A stretch of DNA of 64,000 nucleotides from contig NC_133402.1 of NCBI RefSeq assembly GCF_047511655.1, forward strand, positions 67,770,951 to 67,834,950, written 5' to 3'. The position numbers were made by a program, and so were the translations under genes. The notes under the pieces are model-generated. The model was given only the letters and a program-made list of their open reading frames with translations, had not been told where the DNA came from and made no database searches. Below, in pieces: positions 12,655 through 24,287 of the stretch (its first letter is position 1; the number at the start of each line of letters is the position of its first letter). This DNA is from Castor canadensis. Its lineage: Eukaryota > Chordata > Mammalia > Rodentia > Castoridae.

Positions 12655-12768
12655 ATGCGACACACACACTTACACACTAAGCTTACACACATTCACACAC
12701 ACACAAACGCATGCACACACCTCACACACTCACTCACGCATGCACTCACACACTTCCCACACTCATAG
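12655..12768. repeat. Imperfect (CA)n-rich tract
   Basis: CA repeats are interrupted by TT, GC and TC steps, including the words acgcatgcac and cactcacgcatgcactcaca. It lies within the gap of the old L1. Confidence 0.8.
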
Positions 12769-12925
12769 GTAAAATGATAACTGCATGAGATGATACACAT
12801 TAATTAGTTTGAGTGTGGTGATCATTTCACAATGTACACCCGCATCGACCATCACATTGTATACTTTAAATACATATCATTTTTGTCAGTTATACTTCCA
12901 TAAAACTGGGAAATGTAATTTAAAC

Positions 12926-13879
12926 AATGTCTAGTGGTTGGAAGCTTTGGATAAAAACATCAAAAAGTAAAGCATTTGGTGAGAGCATTATTTCAGTAAT
13001 TGACTATTATGACTTTAAATATCTTTCTGATTGTATCATATCATTTCAAAAACCTTCCTTTAACTCCATTCTAAAGTAACAGCTATATATTGTTATATAT
13101 GAGCTTTTGTTTTCTTCTGGTGGGAAGATGACGTCTGCTCACATTATGAGGGGTCAATTGCAAAGACCACTTCGGGACTAAGAAGGTTCTACTTACTGAA
13201 GAAATCCAAAGGAGAATGGCAGAAGAGAAGACCGAGGGTGGGTAGAACGTAAGGTCTTCAAAGACAGATGAGCCAACGATACTGGCAATTACTGGGAGGG
13301 TGTCATTACTAAAAGGCTGCAAAGCAAAGACTTCCAGTTCCTAGGAGCACAAGGTCCAGAAAATAGTAGGAACTTAATGTTTGTTGAATGAAGAAAGTTT
13401 GGCATTAACCAAATCATAAGGTTGGAAGGGTCTACATTAGAGTGAGAAGTGGCCGTGAAGCAAGCCAGATGTCCATCAACCATGGAACAGTTTCAGACAC
13501 GCTGTGCTGAAAGGCAAGAGACACTATGTCTCTAAGCATCCAAATTTTCCTGGAGAAATGATGGATTTGAAGTAATTTTCCTGTTCTGTCACCAAGATTC
13601 CTTCTGGAACAAAGTCAGAGAACTGTGAAATGGCTTGTTTTTAGCCGGGAATGTCCTGAGATTATGAGCAGGACGTTCTCATTAGCACTGTGTCTTCCCA
13701 GAAGTAAACATTTTTATCAGGGTTCAAAAAGTCCTGTATTAAAAATCAAGGTTCAAAAAAAAATTTTTAAAATCAAGGTTCCTGGTCATTTTCTACTGCT
13801 GCTTCAGTATCCCTGCCTGGCTTGGAGGAAATTAGGTAACTGGTGAATGTCCTAAAGTTAATCTCCTGATGTAGTGCCC
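12926..13879. other. Unique non-coding DNA with a short L2-like tail
   Basis: At 13360-13397 the words agtaggaacttaatgtttgt and tgaatgaag resemble the end of LINE-2. At 13728-13785 the phrase aatcaaggttc occurs twice around an A/T run. Nothing else is recognised. Confidence 0.35.
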
Positions 13880-14029
13880 AGTGTGTGTCTGTGAGTGAGT
13901 GTGTGCATGTGTGAGTGCGTGACAGTGTTTGTACGTGGACGTGAGTGTCTCCGTATGTGTTTAGTATGTGTGTATCTGAATGTGTGTCTGTGCTTGCGTA
14001 AGTGTGTGTCTGTGAATATTTATGTGAGT

Positions 14030-14066
<37 letters not shown>
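13880..14066. repeat. GT-rich tract ending in (GT)n
   Basis: Nearly 190 bp are dominated by alternating GT with many CG, GA and GC steps. The last part, about 14034-14066, is a clean GT run. Alternating purine-pyrimidine DNA of this kind can adopt a left-handed form in vitro. Confidence 0.85.
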
Positions 14067-14069
<3 letters not shown>

Positions 14070-14261
14070 GGGAATGGAGAAAATATCAGGACGTTTGGGG
14101 GCACAGGAAGGGAGGAGTGAGTCCCGAGAGCCAGAAGATGTTTAACAAGCCCTTCTCCAGTCATTTTCTTGCTGGCTGGCGTGGAAGCTCCGGCCTGGAC
14201 GTCCAGGCTGCAGTTGCAGTATGGTGGACTCAGAGGACTCTACACTGGAAGAACAGAGCGA

Positions 14262-14365
14262 TGCTTTAGTGCAATATTGTCTTACAGATGAGGAAACTGA
14301 AGTCTGTCAGCCTTAAATTGGTCACACAGGCACTTAAAACAGAACTGGTAATGATATTCAAATTT
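14262..14365 (-). mobile_element. MIR SINE, antisense
   Basis: The words cttacagatgaggaaactga and ttggtcacacaggcacttaa match the antisense MIR core. The remainder is diverged. Confidence 0.7.
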
Positions 14366-15099
14366 TAATTGCTAATTATAGGCCCCATCTCTGATATCCT
14401 TTTTCAAAGACAAGAATGGCAGCGCTCTGGATAAGGCAGGAACACATGGTTGCTGACCATATGTCAACGGATTAACAGTATAAACATCTACACTTGATAC
14501 TACATAATTTCAAAATAAGAGAAGTAGTTGGAGAAGCAGTTATTTTTAAACTATGTGATTTTAAAGGATACATTCTCTTAGCATTTGATTATTATCACTG
14601 TGGCATAGAATTTAATCTCGGAAAAAAATCCTAGGATATTTTCTGTATGGCAGAGAACTATCCATTTTCTGTAAAAAATGCTTTATTTTATTTCTATCCT
14701 TCCCAACATCAAGAAAAAGAAGAATGGGCAGAAGTTGTGTCTACCAGAACTGAAATATGTACAAAATGGGAAAATAATAAGTGATTTGTTTTACAACAGC
14801 CCTAAACTTTCCACTTGGGGTTATTTACATTGTTATCCTATTTTCAATGCTATAAATATTTCCAGAAGAAAAATTTTAAACTAACATAAATTAAATATGA
14901 GTCATGGACTTGTATAAATTTTATCAGCAGCTCTGGTTTTCAAAATGTATCTATTACTCCTGGACAAAAAAAATAGCAGACGTACAGAGATTGTTTCTGT
15001 GTTTATCATAAAAAGTTTATTGTGCAGGAAAAACTCATTCCTTGTCTTGATTTTTTTCATTCTCTGACATAAAGGGACCATATGCTGCTTTCCAGAACT
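14366..15099. other. AT-rich unique DNA
   Basis: No repeat or exon is recognised. The open frame at 14678-14884 is A/T-driven. Confidence 0.4.
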
Positions 15100-15900
15100 T
15101 CAATGTCTCTGTCACCAACGATAATTGCTAATGTGTTTCAGCTTGTCATGAAGCAATCAATGACAGGATTCTAGGAAATCATCACTGAAGTATTACAGAA
15201 ACAATATCTGAGACAAATGAAACCAGACGGCTCCAAAGAAGGGAGGGCAGTGAACCCTTTTCAGTCGTTAAAACTTACAGTAAGCTGTAGTCAGTGTTAC
15301 CAGTCAGAGACAGTGAATTGCTCATCTTCCACCTTGCACTGGGAAATATGCTCAGGAAATATTTAAATGACTTGAAGCCAGCCATACAAGTTGAGTCACC
15401 AATGAAGGAGGGTACCAGTTTCCAAAACTTCAGACTTTGCTATCAGATAATTAACCCACATTCGGAGTGATAAGACACTGACATCTATTTTCTCACCGTG
15501 CAACTTCTCATGTTTTCATGCTGATGAGATGCGAAAACAAATATAGATTAATCACCTGATAAAATACTGAAAATTAAAAGTTAAATATCAATCACTTACG
15601 GCTCAAGTGAATCTCCATTTTCTGGAGGAGGAAAGAAGATACATCAACTATAAATTTAAAATATTTCGACATGAGGCAGCTGTTATAATTGTATCATAAT
15701 TAAATCATACCATTTAATATGATCATAATTATAATTTCAACAGTCAATTCTGCATTCCAAGATAATCCTGGAAATGTTTACGTTACTTTGAAATCCTTTC
15801 CAAAAATTTATTGCTTGTAAATTTAGTCATTATTACATGTGGATATTTCAAGTTATTACATGTTTACGGTGATTTTTGTGGTTATTGCATTGTTTCAAGC
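15100..15900. other. Non-repeat AT-rich block, possible conserved element
   Basis: The block contains no recognisable transposon. It carries many TAAT, ATTA and TGACA-type words, such as gataattgctaatg, cagataattaaccc and atagattaatcacctgat, near 15120-15560. Long unique AT-rich stretches with homeodomain-type words are often ancient enhancers, but one sequence cannot show that. Confidence 0.25.
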
Positions 15901-17170
15901 CTACAGCAGAATTTGAGCAACATAAAAATCAATCTATGTCTACAATTCTTAATGTATATGTAAAACTATCCACCCATTTCCAGCTGTTGTACACTTTGCT
16001 TTACAAAGCATTTGTGAATTCTTTTTATGAGAATCACTTCAAACATTTGTTCAGCCTTTGCAGAGGAGGGTGCAATGATTGAAAACTCAAAGATAGCAAG
16101 AAAGTCTCTTGTCTGAACTGCTTTTCTGAAAGTTTAGTATCACTAAGCCAATCTCAGTTTTGTACTTATCAGGTATATTAAGTCCCATTCTGTACATTTG
16201 GAGACTGAGAATGAAAATAGGATAGCCTTCATTAGTCACAATTCAAACCTGAGCTCTGGAAGGATCCACAGCATAGAAGGAACACATGACACTTTGGTCA
16301 GATTTTTTAAATTTCTCCTGATGCAAGGTTCCTTCCTTCCTCTCAGTCATTCTGTCATTACTGGCCATAAAAAGGGGGACGGTTGCCATAGCATCGGGAA
16401 GAAGAGTCACATGACACAGTGGAAATAGTGCTCATCGAGCTTTCCCTTTTCCTCCTGTGCATACAGGAAAGTTTTTTCTACTTTCCATGCACTTCCATCC
16501 AGGGGGGACCCTCATCTGTGATGCAGCCAGGGAGGGATGCAAGTTCCAGGACTCACCACTAAATACCCCACATGCCCTTTCCTCTCCCCCTTGCCAAGGT
16601 GGGGGAGGCCCTCGGAGGAGCATCCTAGCTCTCTGAGACAGGATCCCTTCTCCTGATCTGAACCAATCTCTACTCGTTTTGGTGAGTAAGATTTGTCATT
16701 TTATAAGTTAAATCTTTGGGAGTCACAGGTGAATACACTGTATGTAAGAGAAGTTTCACCCTGACAGAAAGCCCACAAACTCTAAACAAGAATCAGGAAG
16801 GAAGTGGAGAACAGAGACAAACATGGCGCGGCAGTAAAGACCATGTCCCAATGCATGGATTTGGAAGAATGAGTTACCTGCACAGAAGCAGAGCCCCTCC
16901 CCACATCACACAGGACAATCAGTCCCAGGTGAACTCTAGAGCTACAGGTGAACACTTGACAAGAGGATGGCATTAGATAACATAGCTGTGACCACAGAGC
17001 AGCAAAAACTACCTAAACAAGAGATAAGAAAAGCTGGTGAGTTGAACTCCATGAACATAAAACACTTCTTTCCAATGAAATATCTTAGGTGTGTGAACAA
17101 GCATGCCATACAGGTAGAGAAGTTAGTTGAAGCTTATATAACTGATGAAGGGTCTATACCATGAATATAT
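15901..17170. other. Unique non-coding DNA
   Basis: No repeat is recognised. The open frames at 16198-16976 are under 90 codons and have overlapping antisense partners. There is no splice-bounded exon that I can support. Confidence 0.4.
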
Positions 17171-17910
17171 AAAGAACTGCAGTGGATCACACCTGTAATT
17201 TTGGCTTCTTGGGACTTAGAGATTAGAAGGATCACAGTTTGAGGTTGGCCCAAGCAAAAAGCAAGACCTGATTTCAACAAACAAACCAGGCATAGTAGTA
17301 CACAGCTGTAATCCCAGCTACATGGGAGTCATAGATAGGAGGATGGCAATCGAGACCACCTTGGACAAAGGCAAGACCCTACCTGAAAAATTAATCAAAG
17401 TAACAGAAGGGCTGAGTATGTTCTGCCTTCCTGTTTAAGATGGCTACACAGGGAGTTTCCATGTGACACTTCCATGTATACATGTATTATAACTCAAATT
17501 GGTTCAGATCCTTTATTTTTCTTCTTTCTACCTTAGTCTACTTCTTATGGTGATTTCAACAGGTTTAAAAATTCTATGTTCTGTCTCAGGGGGCTGGTAC
17601 CAGTGGGAGGGGGACGATGTGGGGAAATGGTGAAGGATGGTGAACATGGTACAAACACTGAGTACACATGTATGTAAATGTAAAAATGAGACCTGTGGAA
17701 ACTGTTCCAGGAATGTGGGAGGGGGAATAAAGGAGAATGATGGCGGGCGTGAATTCAACCATGATATATTTGATATAGTGTAAGAACTTTTGTAAATGCC
17801 ACTATGTACCCCCACCCAGCACAATGATTAAAAAAGTTTATTTTAAAGTCCTGAGTATGTGACTCAAGTAGTAGAGTGCTTTGACCCTGAGTTCAAACCC
17901 CAATACCACC
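17171..17910 (+). mobile_element. Tandem B1-B1-ID SINE interrupted by an L1
   Basis: Two B1 units stand head to tail: 17171-17285 (gcagtggatcacacctgtaa) and 17286-17407 (ccaggcatagtagtacacag). An ID half then begins at 17408, breaks off after ctgagtatgt at 17421, and resumes at 17851 with ctgagtatgtgactcaagta, reaching its B box (gagttcaaacccc) near 17890. The missing middle is filled by an L1 insertion that duplicated ctgagtatgt. The SINE is therefore older than that L1. Confidence 0.85.
17422..17850 (+). mobile_element. L1 3' end with 5' inversion, nested in a SINE
   Basis: The part from 17422 to about 17582 is antisense L1 3' UTR (gctacacagggagtttccat, tggtgatttcaacaggttta). From about 17583 to 17850 the same 3' UTR continues in sense orientation (ggctggtaccagtgggaggg, then ccactatgtacccccaccca) and ends in an A-rich tail. 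The upstream 3' UTR segment is flipped relative to the downstream one, which is the signature of twin priming, a known variant of L1 integration. The 10-bp repeats ctgagtatgt at 17412-17421 and 17851-17860 flank it exactly. Confidence 0.85.
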
Positions 17911-17984
17911 AAAATATATACATGTATAATATATAATAAATAAATAAACATAAATTTATACACTTAATAATAGATAGGAATATA

Positions 17985-18780
17985 TATATTTATATCTTAA
18001 GTGGTCAATATCAACAGTCATCAAGAAAACCCAAGCCCAAAGTGTGGACTCATTCTACACATATTGAAACAGACAAAATTACAAAGAAAAGGCAACAGAT
18101 ATTGATGCTGAGATTGTAGACCACCAGCACTCCGGCAGAAGTGTAAACTCCCGCCATTTTGAGAGCTGCCTGCTGATAGCAAATGAAGCTGAATGACACA
18201 GGCAACCCTGTGTCCAAGAGTTCCACCCTAGGTGTAGCCCAGCAGGAAAAAGTGCTTACCTTCATTGGAAGACACATAAAGAATGCTAACATCAGCTCTA
18301 ATTGCCATAATGAGAAACTGAAAAATGAATTTCAAAGTTTCATCAGTAAGGAAAGTGGTAAAAATTTTAAAATAATTCACAGTAAACGCTAAGAAGCATG
18401 AAGATTCCACAAGCTATATTGACTGAAAGCAACCACACCCAAACATTATTATGCCAGAAGATACATTTTAAATAAAAAATTCAAGGTGGAGGCATGGCTC
18501 AGGTGATAGAGAACTTGGTGCAAGGTCGTGAGTTCAAACCCCAGTACTCCTCCCAAAAAATTCAAGATTGTTGTGGCTCAAGAAGGCAAAAGAGTAGCAC
18601 CTTTGGGAAGAGGAAGGGGGATTAGTAAATGGGGACATCCAAGCTTCTAGAGGTCCCCCAGGCCATGTTTCTTCAGGATTTATGTGGATACGTTCACTTT
18701 TTAATGTGAATTGGGTGCTTATCTTACCTGCACTTCTCCTGTACACGTTATACCTCAATAGAAAGTTTTCTTTAAAAAAT
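17985..18780 (+). mobile_element. Ancient L1 (L1M/L1ME-type) 3' portion, split by an ID SINE
   Basis: The words aagagttccaccctaggtgt and aagaatgctaacatcagctc follow the order of the L1 ORF2 tail. After the SINE, gtacacgttatacctcaata and gaaagttttct match an L1 3' terminus. The copy is highly diverged and without an intact frame. Confidence 0.6.
18486..18554 (+). mobile_element. ID-type SINE monomer with target-site duplication
   Basis: The unit begins gtggaggcatggctcaggtg and carries the B-box-like gagttcaaaccccag, the tRNA(Ala)-related pol III promoter layout. The 12-bp direct repeats aaaaaattcaag at 18474-18485 and 18555-18566 flank it. The second copy overlaps the A tail. There is no B1 half, so it moved as a monomer. 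Confidence 0.85.
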
Positions 18781-18789
18781 ACTTGCAAC

Positions 18790-20534
18790 AGTTAAGTGTT
18801 TTTTTCTAGTGTCTCTTCAATAAGTGTTCCCAAAAAATAACAAGGTCTATACTCTGTCCAGGTTGTCATGGGAAAATAATAATTTTAATTACATGTCGAA
18901 TGTTAACCTGGAATGGTTAGAGCAGGTCAACAGTGGAAAAGAAACAAAATCTGAAGTGTATTAAGATACTGGTAATGAAATACCACACTTACATAATAGA
19001 CTTTGGTCTTGATTGGTTATCCCCAGTACTCTTCAGCCTATAAGCTTGCTGGGGGAAACTAACGTGACATTCTATACGCAGAGGGAAACTCATGAATTAA
19101 AAACCTCTTACATTGACTTGGATCATTTCAGTACATTCCTTTTTCACTTAAGGAAGCAACCATGAGGGAAAATGTGTGTAAGAAATAAAATAATGAAGAA
19201 CAGATGCACATTCAGATGAGAAAGCCTATATGAAAATGCTTTATTTTTACAATTCGGTTATATAATGCCTTCACTAATGGAAACAGAAGACGAAAACTGC
19301 TGGCCACCAAGCAATTCAAAATGAGGATTTTAAGCATTTGCTTCAAAACAGTGTTAACTTGCACCTTCATTCCTAGTATACAGTGACACATGATATAAAA
19401 TTTAATTTCCCCACCACTAAAATTAATCAAATTCAGACATCATTTTCCTCTATTTGCAGACTCACTCATAAATAACACTTGGTCTTGGTCTGGAATTTAA
19501 GACTTCCAGGGCTCTTCAGGTAGGGTACACTCGCCAAATACTCTATTTTCAGAATTTTGATGCGAAGTCAGGGAAGGCATGAATCCCTGGGGAGGCAAAG
19601 GAAATGGTCAAAGGATCAAAACAGAGCTGATTTACCCCACAGACACATTTAGGGAAGGAACAGTTTACATGGTGCTGCATTTGGTCTTATTTTGGGGCCC
19701 TGGGTTTTTTGTTTTGACTTTCTTTTGTTTACTTTTGGTGTGTATACAGTTTAGAAGTGAAACTCAGCTTGCTGAAAAAACTGGTTCCACTTTCACTCTT
19801 TCAGTTGCTTTCTCCTGGGTGTTTATGTCTGACCAAAATTTAATCGAGTGGTAAGTCTCTTCCGCTCCCATATTTGGAAGATTTGGGTAGAAGGAGCTGG
19901 AGGGAGATCCAGCATGCTCACGTTGTTAAATTGATCCTTGAGCGGCTCTGAGTCGTCACCACAATTGTTCTTTGTGTTATGAAGACTTTGCTTTAAAGAT
20001 CTCAGGGAGGAGTTCTGGCTGGTTGTGGCATAAGATGTCCATATGATATGTAACTTGGAGGAATATTTGTCTACTATTTTAAGCCTATTTTCACCTTCCA
20101 GGTTAAATTCAAGTTCAATGTTCACAATGAGCCGTTCCCAGGAAGGCTGGTGAACATGGCTACATTTTCATTGCCTCTTTGGTGTCTCTCTGTCCGCATT
20201 TTATGTCACATATGACTATACATGTGACATAATTTACTAGGACATCTCGAGCAGGAAGTGGGCTGAGAGGACACCATTGAAAATGTGGTGCTTAAACCCC
20301 TGGCAATGGGCAAAGAGACACCTCATTGGTGGTTGCTCACATCAGTCAGGGGCAAAGTAGATGACAGTCCTTTGTTCATCCTGGCTTGATGCCTGCATCA
20401 GTGGCCAAAGCTGTTTCATGCCTAGGGCACAAAAAAAAGAAAGAAAATGTGGTGGTTAGAGGAGCCGAATCAATTGGAGTTATAACACTTATACACATGG
20501 AGATACCACAAGGAAAATCCTTGAGTAACTACCT
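18790..20534. other. Unique non-coding DNA
   Basis: No repeat is recognised over most of this stretch. An 11-bp inverted repeat lies at 20201-20232. The 91-codon plus frame at 19579-19854 and the 100-codon minus frame at 19823-20125 have no recognisable domain. Confidence 0.4.
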
Positions 20535-20866
20535 TTATCTCAAACAAACAAAAATGCCATGCTTTTCTTTTTCTCTTTTCTCTTTCTCTTCTGCAAAATC
20601 AGAGAACAGGAGGGCAGGACAAGTCCTGCTTGGGGTGGAAGGGCTGGCACCAGTGGAAGGTGGGAAGTGGTGGGGAAAGGTGAAAAGAGGGTGAATACGT
20701 TGCAAAAAATGTGTATCCATGCATGTAACTGCAAGAATGATTCCTGCCGAAACTACTTCACAAATTGAAGAGGGGGATAAAGAGGATATAGTTGATACCC
20801 TGTAAGAACCTTTGTTAATGCCACAATGTACCCCCACCCAACACAGCAATAAAGGGGAAAAAGGTG
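20535..20866 (+). mobile_element. L1 3' UTR fragment (older lineage), sense
   Basis: It runs from caaacaaacaaaaatgcc through ctgcaaaatcagagaacagg, ggctggcaccagtggaaggt and ttaatgccacaatgtacccc to a weak A/G tail. It is the sense version of the 3' UTR seen antisense at 45.5, 47.4 and 62.2 kb. The 145-codon minus frame here is its shadow. Confidence 0.85.
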
Positions 20867-21534
20867 ATGGTGCTGACCAGACAGAAACTGGGAGACAAAA
20901 AGGACAAAACAAGTAGCATTTGGCAGGATTTGATCCAGTTCTGGTCATTAAGGAAGCTGTCATCTTCAACACGAGGCATAGACTCTGGTATGTTCCATGT
21001 TTCTAGGGACAGGGAAGGCACCTGATCCTTGATGGCTGCCGTCTTTGTCACTGTCTACTTACTTTGCAATGGCACTGTTACCACTAGTCCCTTACTGTGT
21101 CTCCAGACGGTCACAGAGTTGCCTTTGACAGCTGTCCATAGCCACAGGGGACATTCTCACCCACTGTATCCTCCTAACAACCACAAACCACACTGAGGAA
21201 ATATGTCTCCAACATCTCATAGAAACCCATAAACCCCAAGCCTTCATTCTTCCAGCTCTTCTGCCTTCACCTCATCTTCTCTCCAATGGCCTACATGGGA
21301 CTCGCTCATTGCCTCTGAGACACAATGCAGCTTTATTTCCCTCGGGACAAGTGGCCAAGAACAAATAGTCAAGATTATATTCTAAAAGAGATGTGTGGGA
21401 TAATATGAAGGATAAAAGGGAGAAGATTTCTTATTAGTCATTCAATTTTCCATAGAGGCAAGACAAACTTGAAGTTACAACTTTAGAAGGAAATCTATAA
21501 AAGTAGTACATTGAGAAGTAGTCTCAAGTGATGG
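20867..21534. other. Unique non-coding DNA
   Basis: No repeat or exon is recognised. Confidence 0.4.
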
Positions 21535-21580
21535 GAAGAGAACAGAGTTCACAGTCTTGCAGACCTGGGTTTAAAATCTC
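21535..21580 (+). mobile_element. Short MIR fragment (tentative)
   Basis: The words cttgcagacctgggtttaaa and atctcgg resemble the MIR phrase cagacctgggttcgaatcc. The match is short. Confidence 0.35.
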
Positions 21581-22150
21581 GGAATCCATGTGACCTACGA
21601 ATTCCACTGCTAGACACTTACCCAGAAGAAAGGAAAGCATGTATCTACACAAACATCTATGATGTCATAATTCAACCCCACAAAATGGAAATAAGCATAT
21701 GAGCATTCACTGATGAATGAGAAAGCAAAGTTGTAGTATGTCCATAAAATGAAATATTATCCTGCAATAAGAAGGAATGAAGTACTGATATTATTATGAA
21801 CTTCAAAAACATTAAGCTAAGTAAAATAAGCGAGTCAAAAAGACCACATCATGTATGATTCCATTTATGTAATATGTCCAGAGTGGTTCACTCATAGAGA
21901 TATACAGTGAGTTGGTGGTTGTTTGGGACCAGTGAAGGGTACCGTGGGGGCAGAGGAGTACCATAATGGATTAGGAGTCAATCATGAATACTAAGAAGTG
22001 TGAAGTACCTTTTGGGGATGAAGCAAATTTTCCAAAATTAGGTCGTGGTGATGGTGATAGAGCTCTGTGAATATACTAAAAATCATTGAGCTGTAGAATT
22101 TAAATGAGTGAATTTCACATGTGATTTTTGTCTTAATCAAGTCATCTTAA
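21581..22150 (+). mobile_element. Ancient L1 3' end, sense
   Basis: The order is cctacgaattccactgctag, agaaaggaaagcatgtatct, aagaaggaatgaagtactga, catgtatgattccatttatg and gaatttcacatgtgattttt. This follows the 3' end of ORF2 and the 3' UTR of an old L1. It is heavily mutated. Confidence 0.8.
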
Positions 22151-22489
22151 AAAGCAAGTTAATTAACCTGTAGAACTCCAAATACTGCCACATACTTCAT
22201 GGGGTAGAGCCAGGCAGTGTCTAGAAAGATAATGGCATGAGGTAAACATTCAATATAATTTCACTTTCATTTCCTCTACAGTGTTTCCACCTTTCTACTT
22301 TGATTAAAACAGCTCTTTAACTTTGGATTCTGCTTGAGTAGGATGGATGTATCCTCACTTTCTCAGGTAGTAATAGGGTTTGATTTATTGAATCATAAAG
22401 GATTTTTCTTCCTATCTAATAAGACAAAACAAATAACATTAATAATAAGATCATTATTTCATGATGTAAAATAATATAAAAAGCATAGG
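22151..22489. other. AT-rich unique DNA
   Basis: Nothing is recognised between two ancient L1 pieces. Confidence 0.35.
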
Positions 22490-23462
22490 AATTTGTGTTA
22501 AGATACGAGAATAGAAAGGTGTCTCCTGATTTTAAAATACGTACATAAATTTAAAGTAATCAAGGCAGCATAGTATTACTCTAATGAAAGACATATAGGT
22601 TGATAAACTCAAGAGAGCACAGAAGAGAAAATACAGATGACTTTAAATAATGGTTCCAAGGAAATTCAGTAGAAAATGATACTCTGAGAAGAACTGGGCA
22701 TCAACAAGAAAAATGCATCTTGAAAATTAGCTCAAACATAGATATAAATAACTCAAATTGGAATATATATCTAAATTTGAAATCTAAAGTTTAAAATTGT
22801 TACAAGAAAGCATAAGAGAAAAATCTCCATAACTTTGAAATGATAAAGATGTTTTGGACAGAAAAATTTTAGGCCGTAAAGGAAAAAAACATAAATTGAA
22901 CCTCACCAAAACTAAAAACTTGTACCCTTCTAAAGACATCATCAAAAAATCAAAAGCCCAAACTGGTAGAAAACATTGACAATACATCTATAATATGTAA
23001 AGAACTTTTAAAATTAAATAAGAAGAAAACAATCCAAGTAGAAAATGGGGAAATGTGCATATGAAAATGAGCTTAACATCAGCAATCAGAGAAAAACAAA
23101 TTAAAATTACAATTTTAGTGCCACCGACACTAAAATGACTAAGTTGTAGAAGACTGATTAAATCAAATGAACACAAGGATGTGAAGAAATTGAAATTTTA
23201 TATACTGTATTCAGAACATAAAATGATACATCACTTTGGGAAACAGTGTGGTAGTTTCTTACAGTCTTAAGCACACATTTTTATCATATGCTCCAACAAT
23301 CTCCCTCCTGGTGCTTACCAAATGGGAATGAAACATGGATCTGTACACGAACTTGCACAAAAATGTGCATGGAAGCTTTAGCAAAAATTGAGGGGAAGTC
23401 CAATTTTCATCACCAGGTAAATGAATAAACAAATTGTGGTATATCTATACAATGGAATAAGT

Positions 23463-23791
23463 GATGGTTAATTTTACATGTCAACTTGGCTAGGTATTGG
23501 ACTAGCATTCTCTGTACTTTTTAGGTAATAATAATATGTAAATTAGTAGAGTTTGAGCAAAGTAGATTATTTCACATACTGCAAATGATCGAGCCAATCA
23601 GTTGAAGGTCTGAAACACTAACCTCCCTTCAGACAGCAGACTGCCTGCAGCATCAACTCTTCCCTGGATCCTCAACCTGCCAGTTTACCCAATCACATGA
23701 GCCAAGTGCTTAAGATAAATTTCTTCTGCTAGATAGAGAGGATAGATAGATAGATGATGGTAAATATAGAGGTAGATGCAGTAGAGAGATA

Positions 23792-23844
<53 letters not shown>

Positions 23845-23908
23845 CAGATAGATAGATAGAATAAGATAGATACTGATTTTGTTTTTCTGGAGAACTCTAT
23901 CTAACCAA
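23463..23908 (+). mobile_element. Ancient eutherian interspersed repeat carrying a GATA microsatellite
   Basis: It opens tgatggttaattttacatgt and caacttggctagg, includes atcacatgagccaagtgctt, and closes ttttctggagaactctatct. This is a well-known old repeat in human and other mammals. I do not assign a Repbase name. It sits inside the old L1, which resumes after it. Confidence 0.65.
23726..23870. repeat. (GATA)n microsatellite
   Basis: The longest clean run of GATA/TAGA units is at about 23788-23860, with imperfect units before it. The minus-strand frame here reads repeated isoleucine, tyrosine, leucine and serine and is an artefact. Confidence 0.92.
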
Positions 23909-24253
23909 CTCAAAATTCAATTCAGAAAATAAAAAGGGTTGACCATTGATGAATACAAGGCTTACCATCTCAAAAGCATTATGTAAGTGAAAGAAGTTAC
24001 ACAAAAGATAATATATTATGTAATTCCATTTATGTAAAAACCCTAAGAATGATACAACTCAACCTGACTGATAGAAAGCAGATCAATGGTCACTTGGATA
24101 TGGAAGTAGGAGTCTGTATCAGTAGGAAAGGGTACAAGGAAACCTTTCAGCATGACTTTGCCTGTGATGGTGGCTCCATGAATGTATACATTTGTCAAAA
24201 CTAATCAAATGCTAACCTTAAATTTACAGACTTCACTGCACATAAATTATAAC

Positions 24254-24256
24254 TAA

Positions 24257-24285
<29 letters not shown>
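24254..24285. repeat. (GA)n microsatellite
   Basis: About 13 uninterrupted GA units follow the end of an old L1. Confidence 0.9.

Positions 24286-24287
<2 letters not shown>

Larger units (their letters stand above)
11806..12925 (+). mobile_element. Ancient L1 (L1M-type), ORF2 tail and 3' UTR, interrupted
   Basis: The order ggggttagcatccaaactat, attccaatggccaacaacca, ggagggaatgtacatcggta and atatctcaaagagacatcta matches the 3' end of L1 ORF2. The stretch 12780-12925, with gtgatcatttcacaatgtac and cagttatacttccataaaac, matches an old L1 3' UTR terminus. A B1 SINE interrupts it at about 12166-12287, and about 12490-12775 holds unassigned sequence and a CA-rich tract. The ORF is disabled by stops. 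Confidence 0.75.
22490..24253 (+). mobile_element. Ancient L1 ORF2 tail and 3' UTR, split by another repeat
   Basis: The words ttagctcaaacatagatata, cctcaccaaaactaaaaact and gatgtgaagaaattgaaatt, and gtatatctatacaatggaat near 23450, follow L1 ORF2. After an interruption, aaaagcattatgtaagtgaa, tatgtaattccatttatgta and tttgtcaaaactaatcaaat complete the 3' end. Stops in all frames show it is dead. Its 3' terminus borders a GA microsatellite. Confidence 0.8.

Noticed and set aside
12655..12768. A regulatory CpG-containing cluster
   Set aside because: The CG steps are incidental breaks in a CA-rich simple repeat.
18486..18554. A possible tRNA gene (A- and B-box-like words)
   Set aside because: It lacks a foldable cloverleaf and is flanked by target-site duplications, so it is an ID-type SINE.
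20535..20972. A 145-codon minus frame
   Set aside because: Most of it is antisense to an L1 3' UTR, which is non-coding.
23710..23913. A 67-codon minus frame of repeated Ile-Tyr-Leu-Ser
   Set aside because: It is the translation of a GATA microsatellite.
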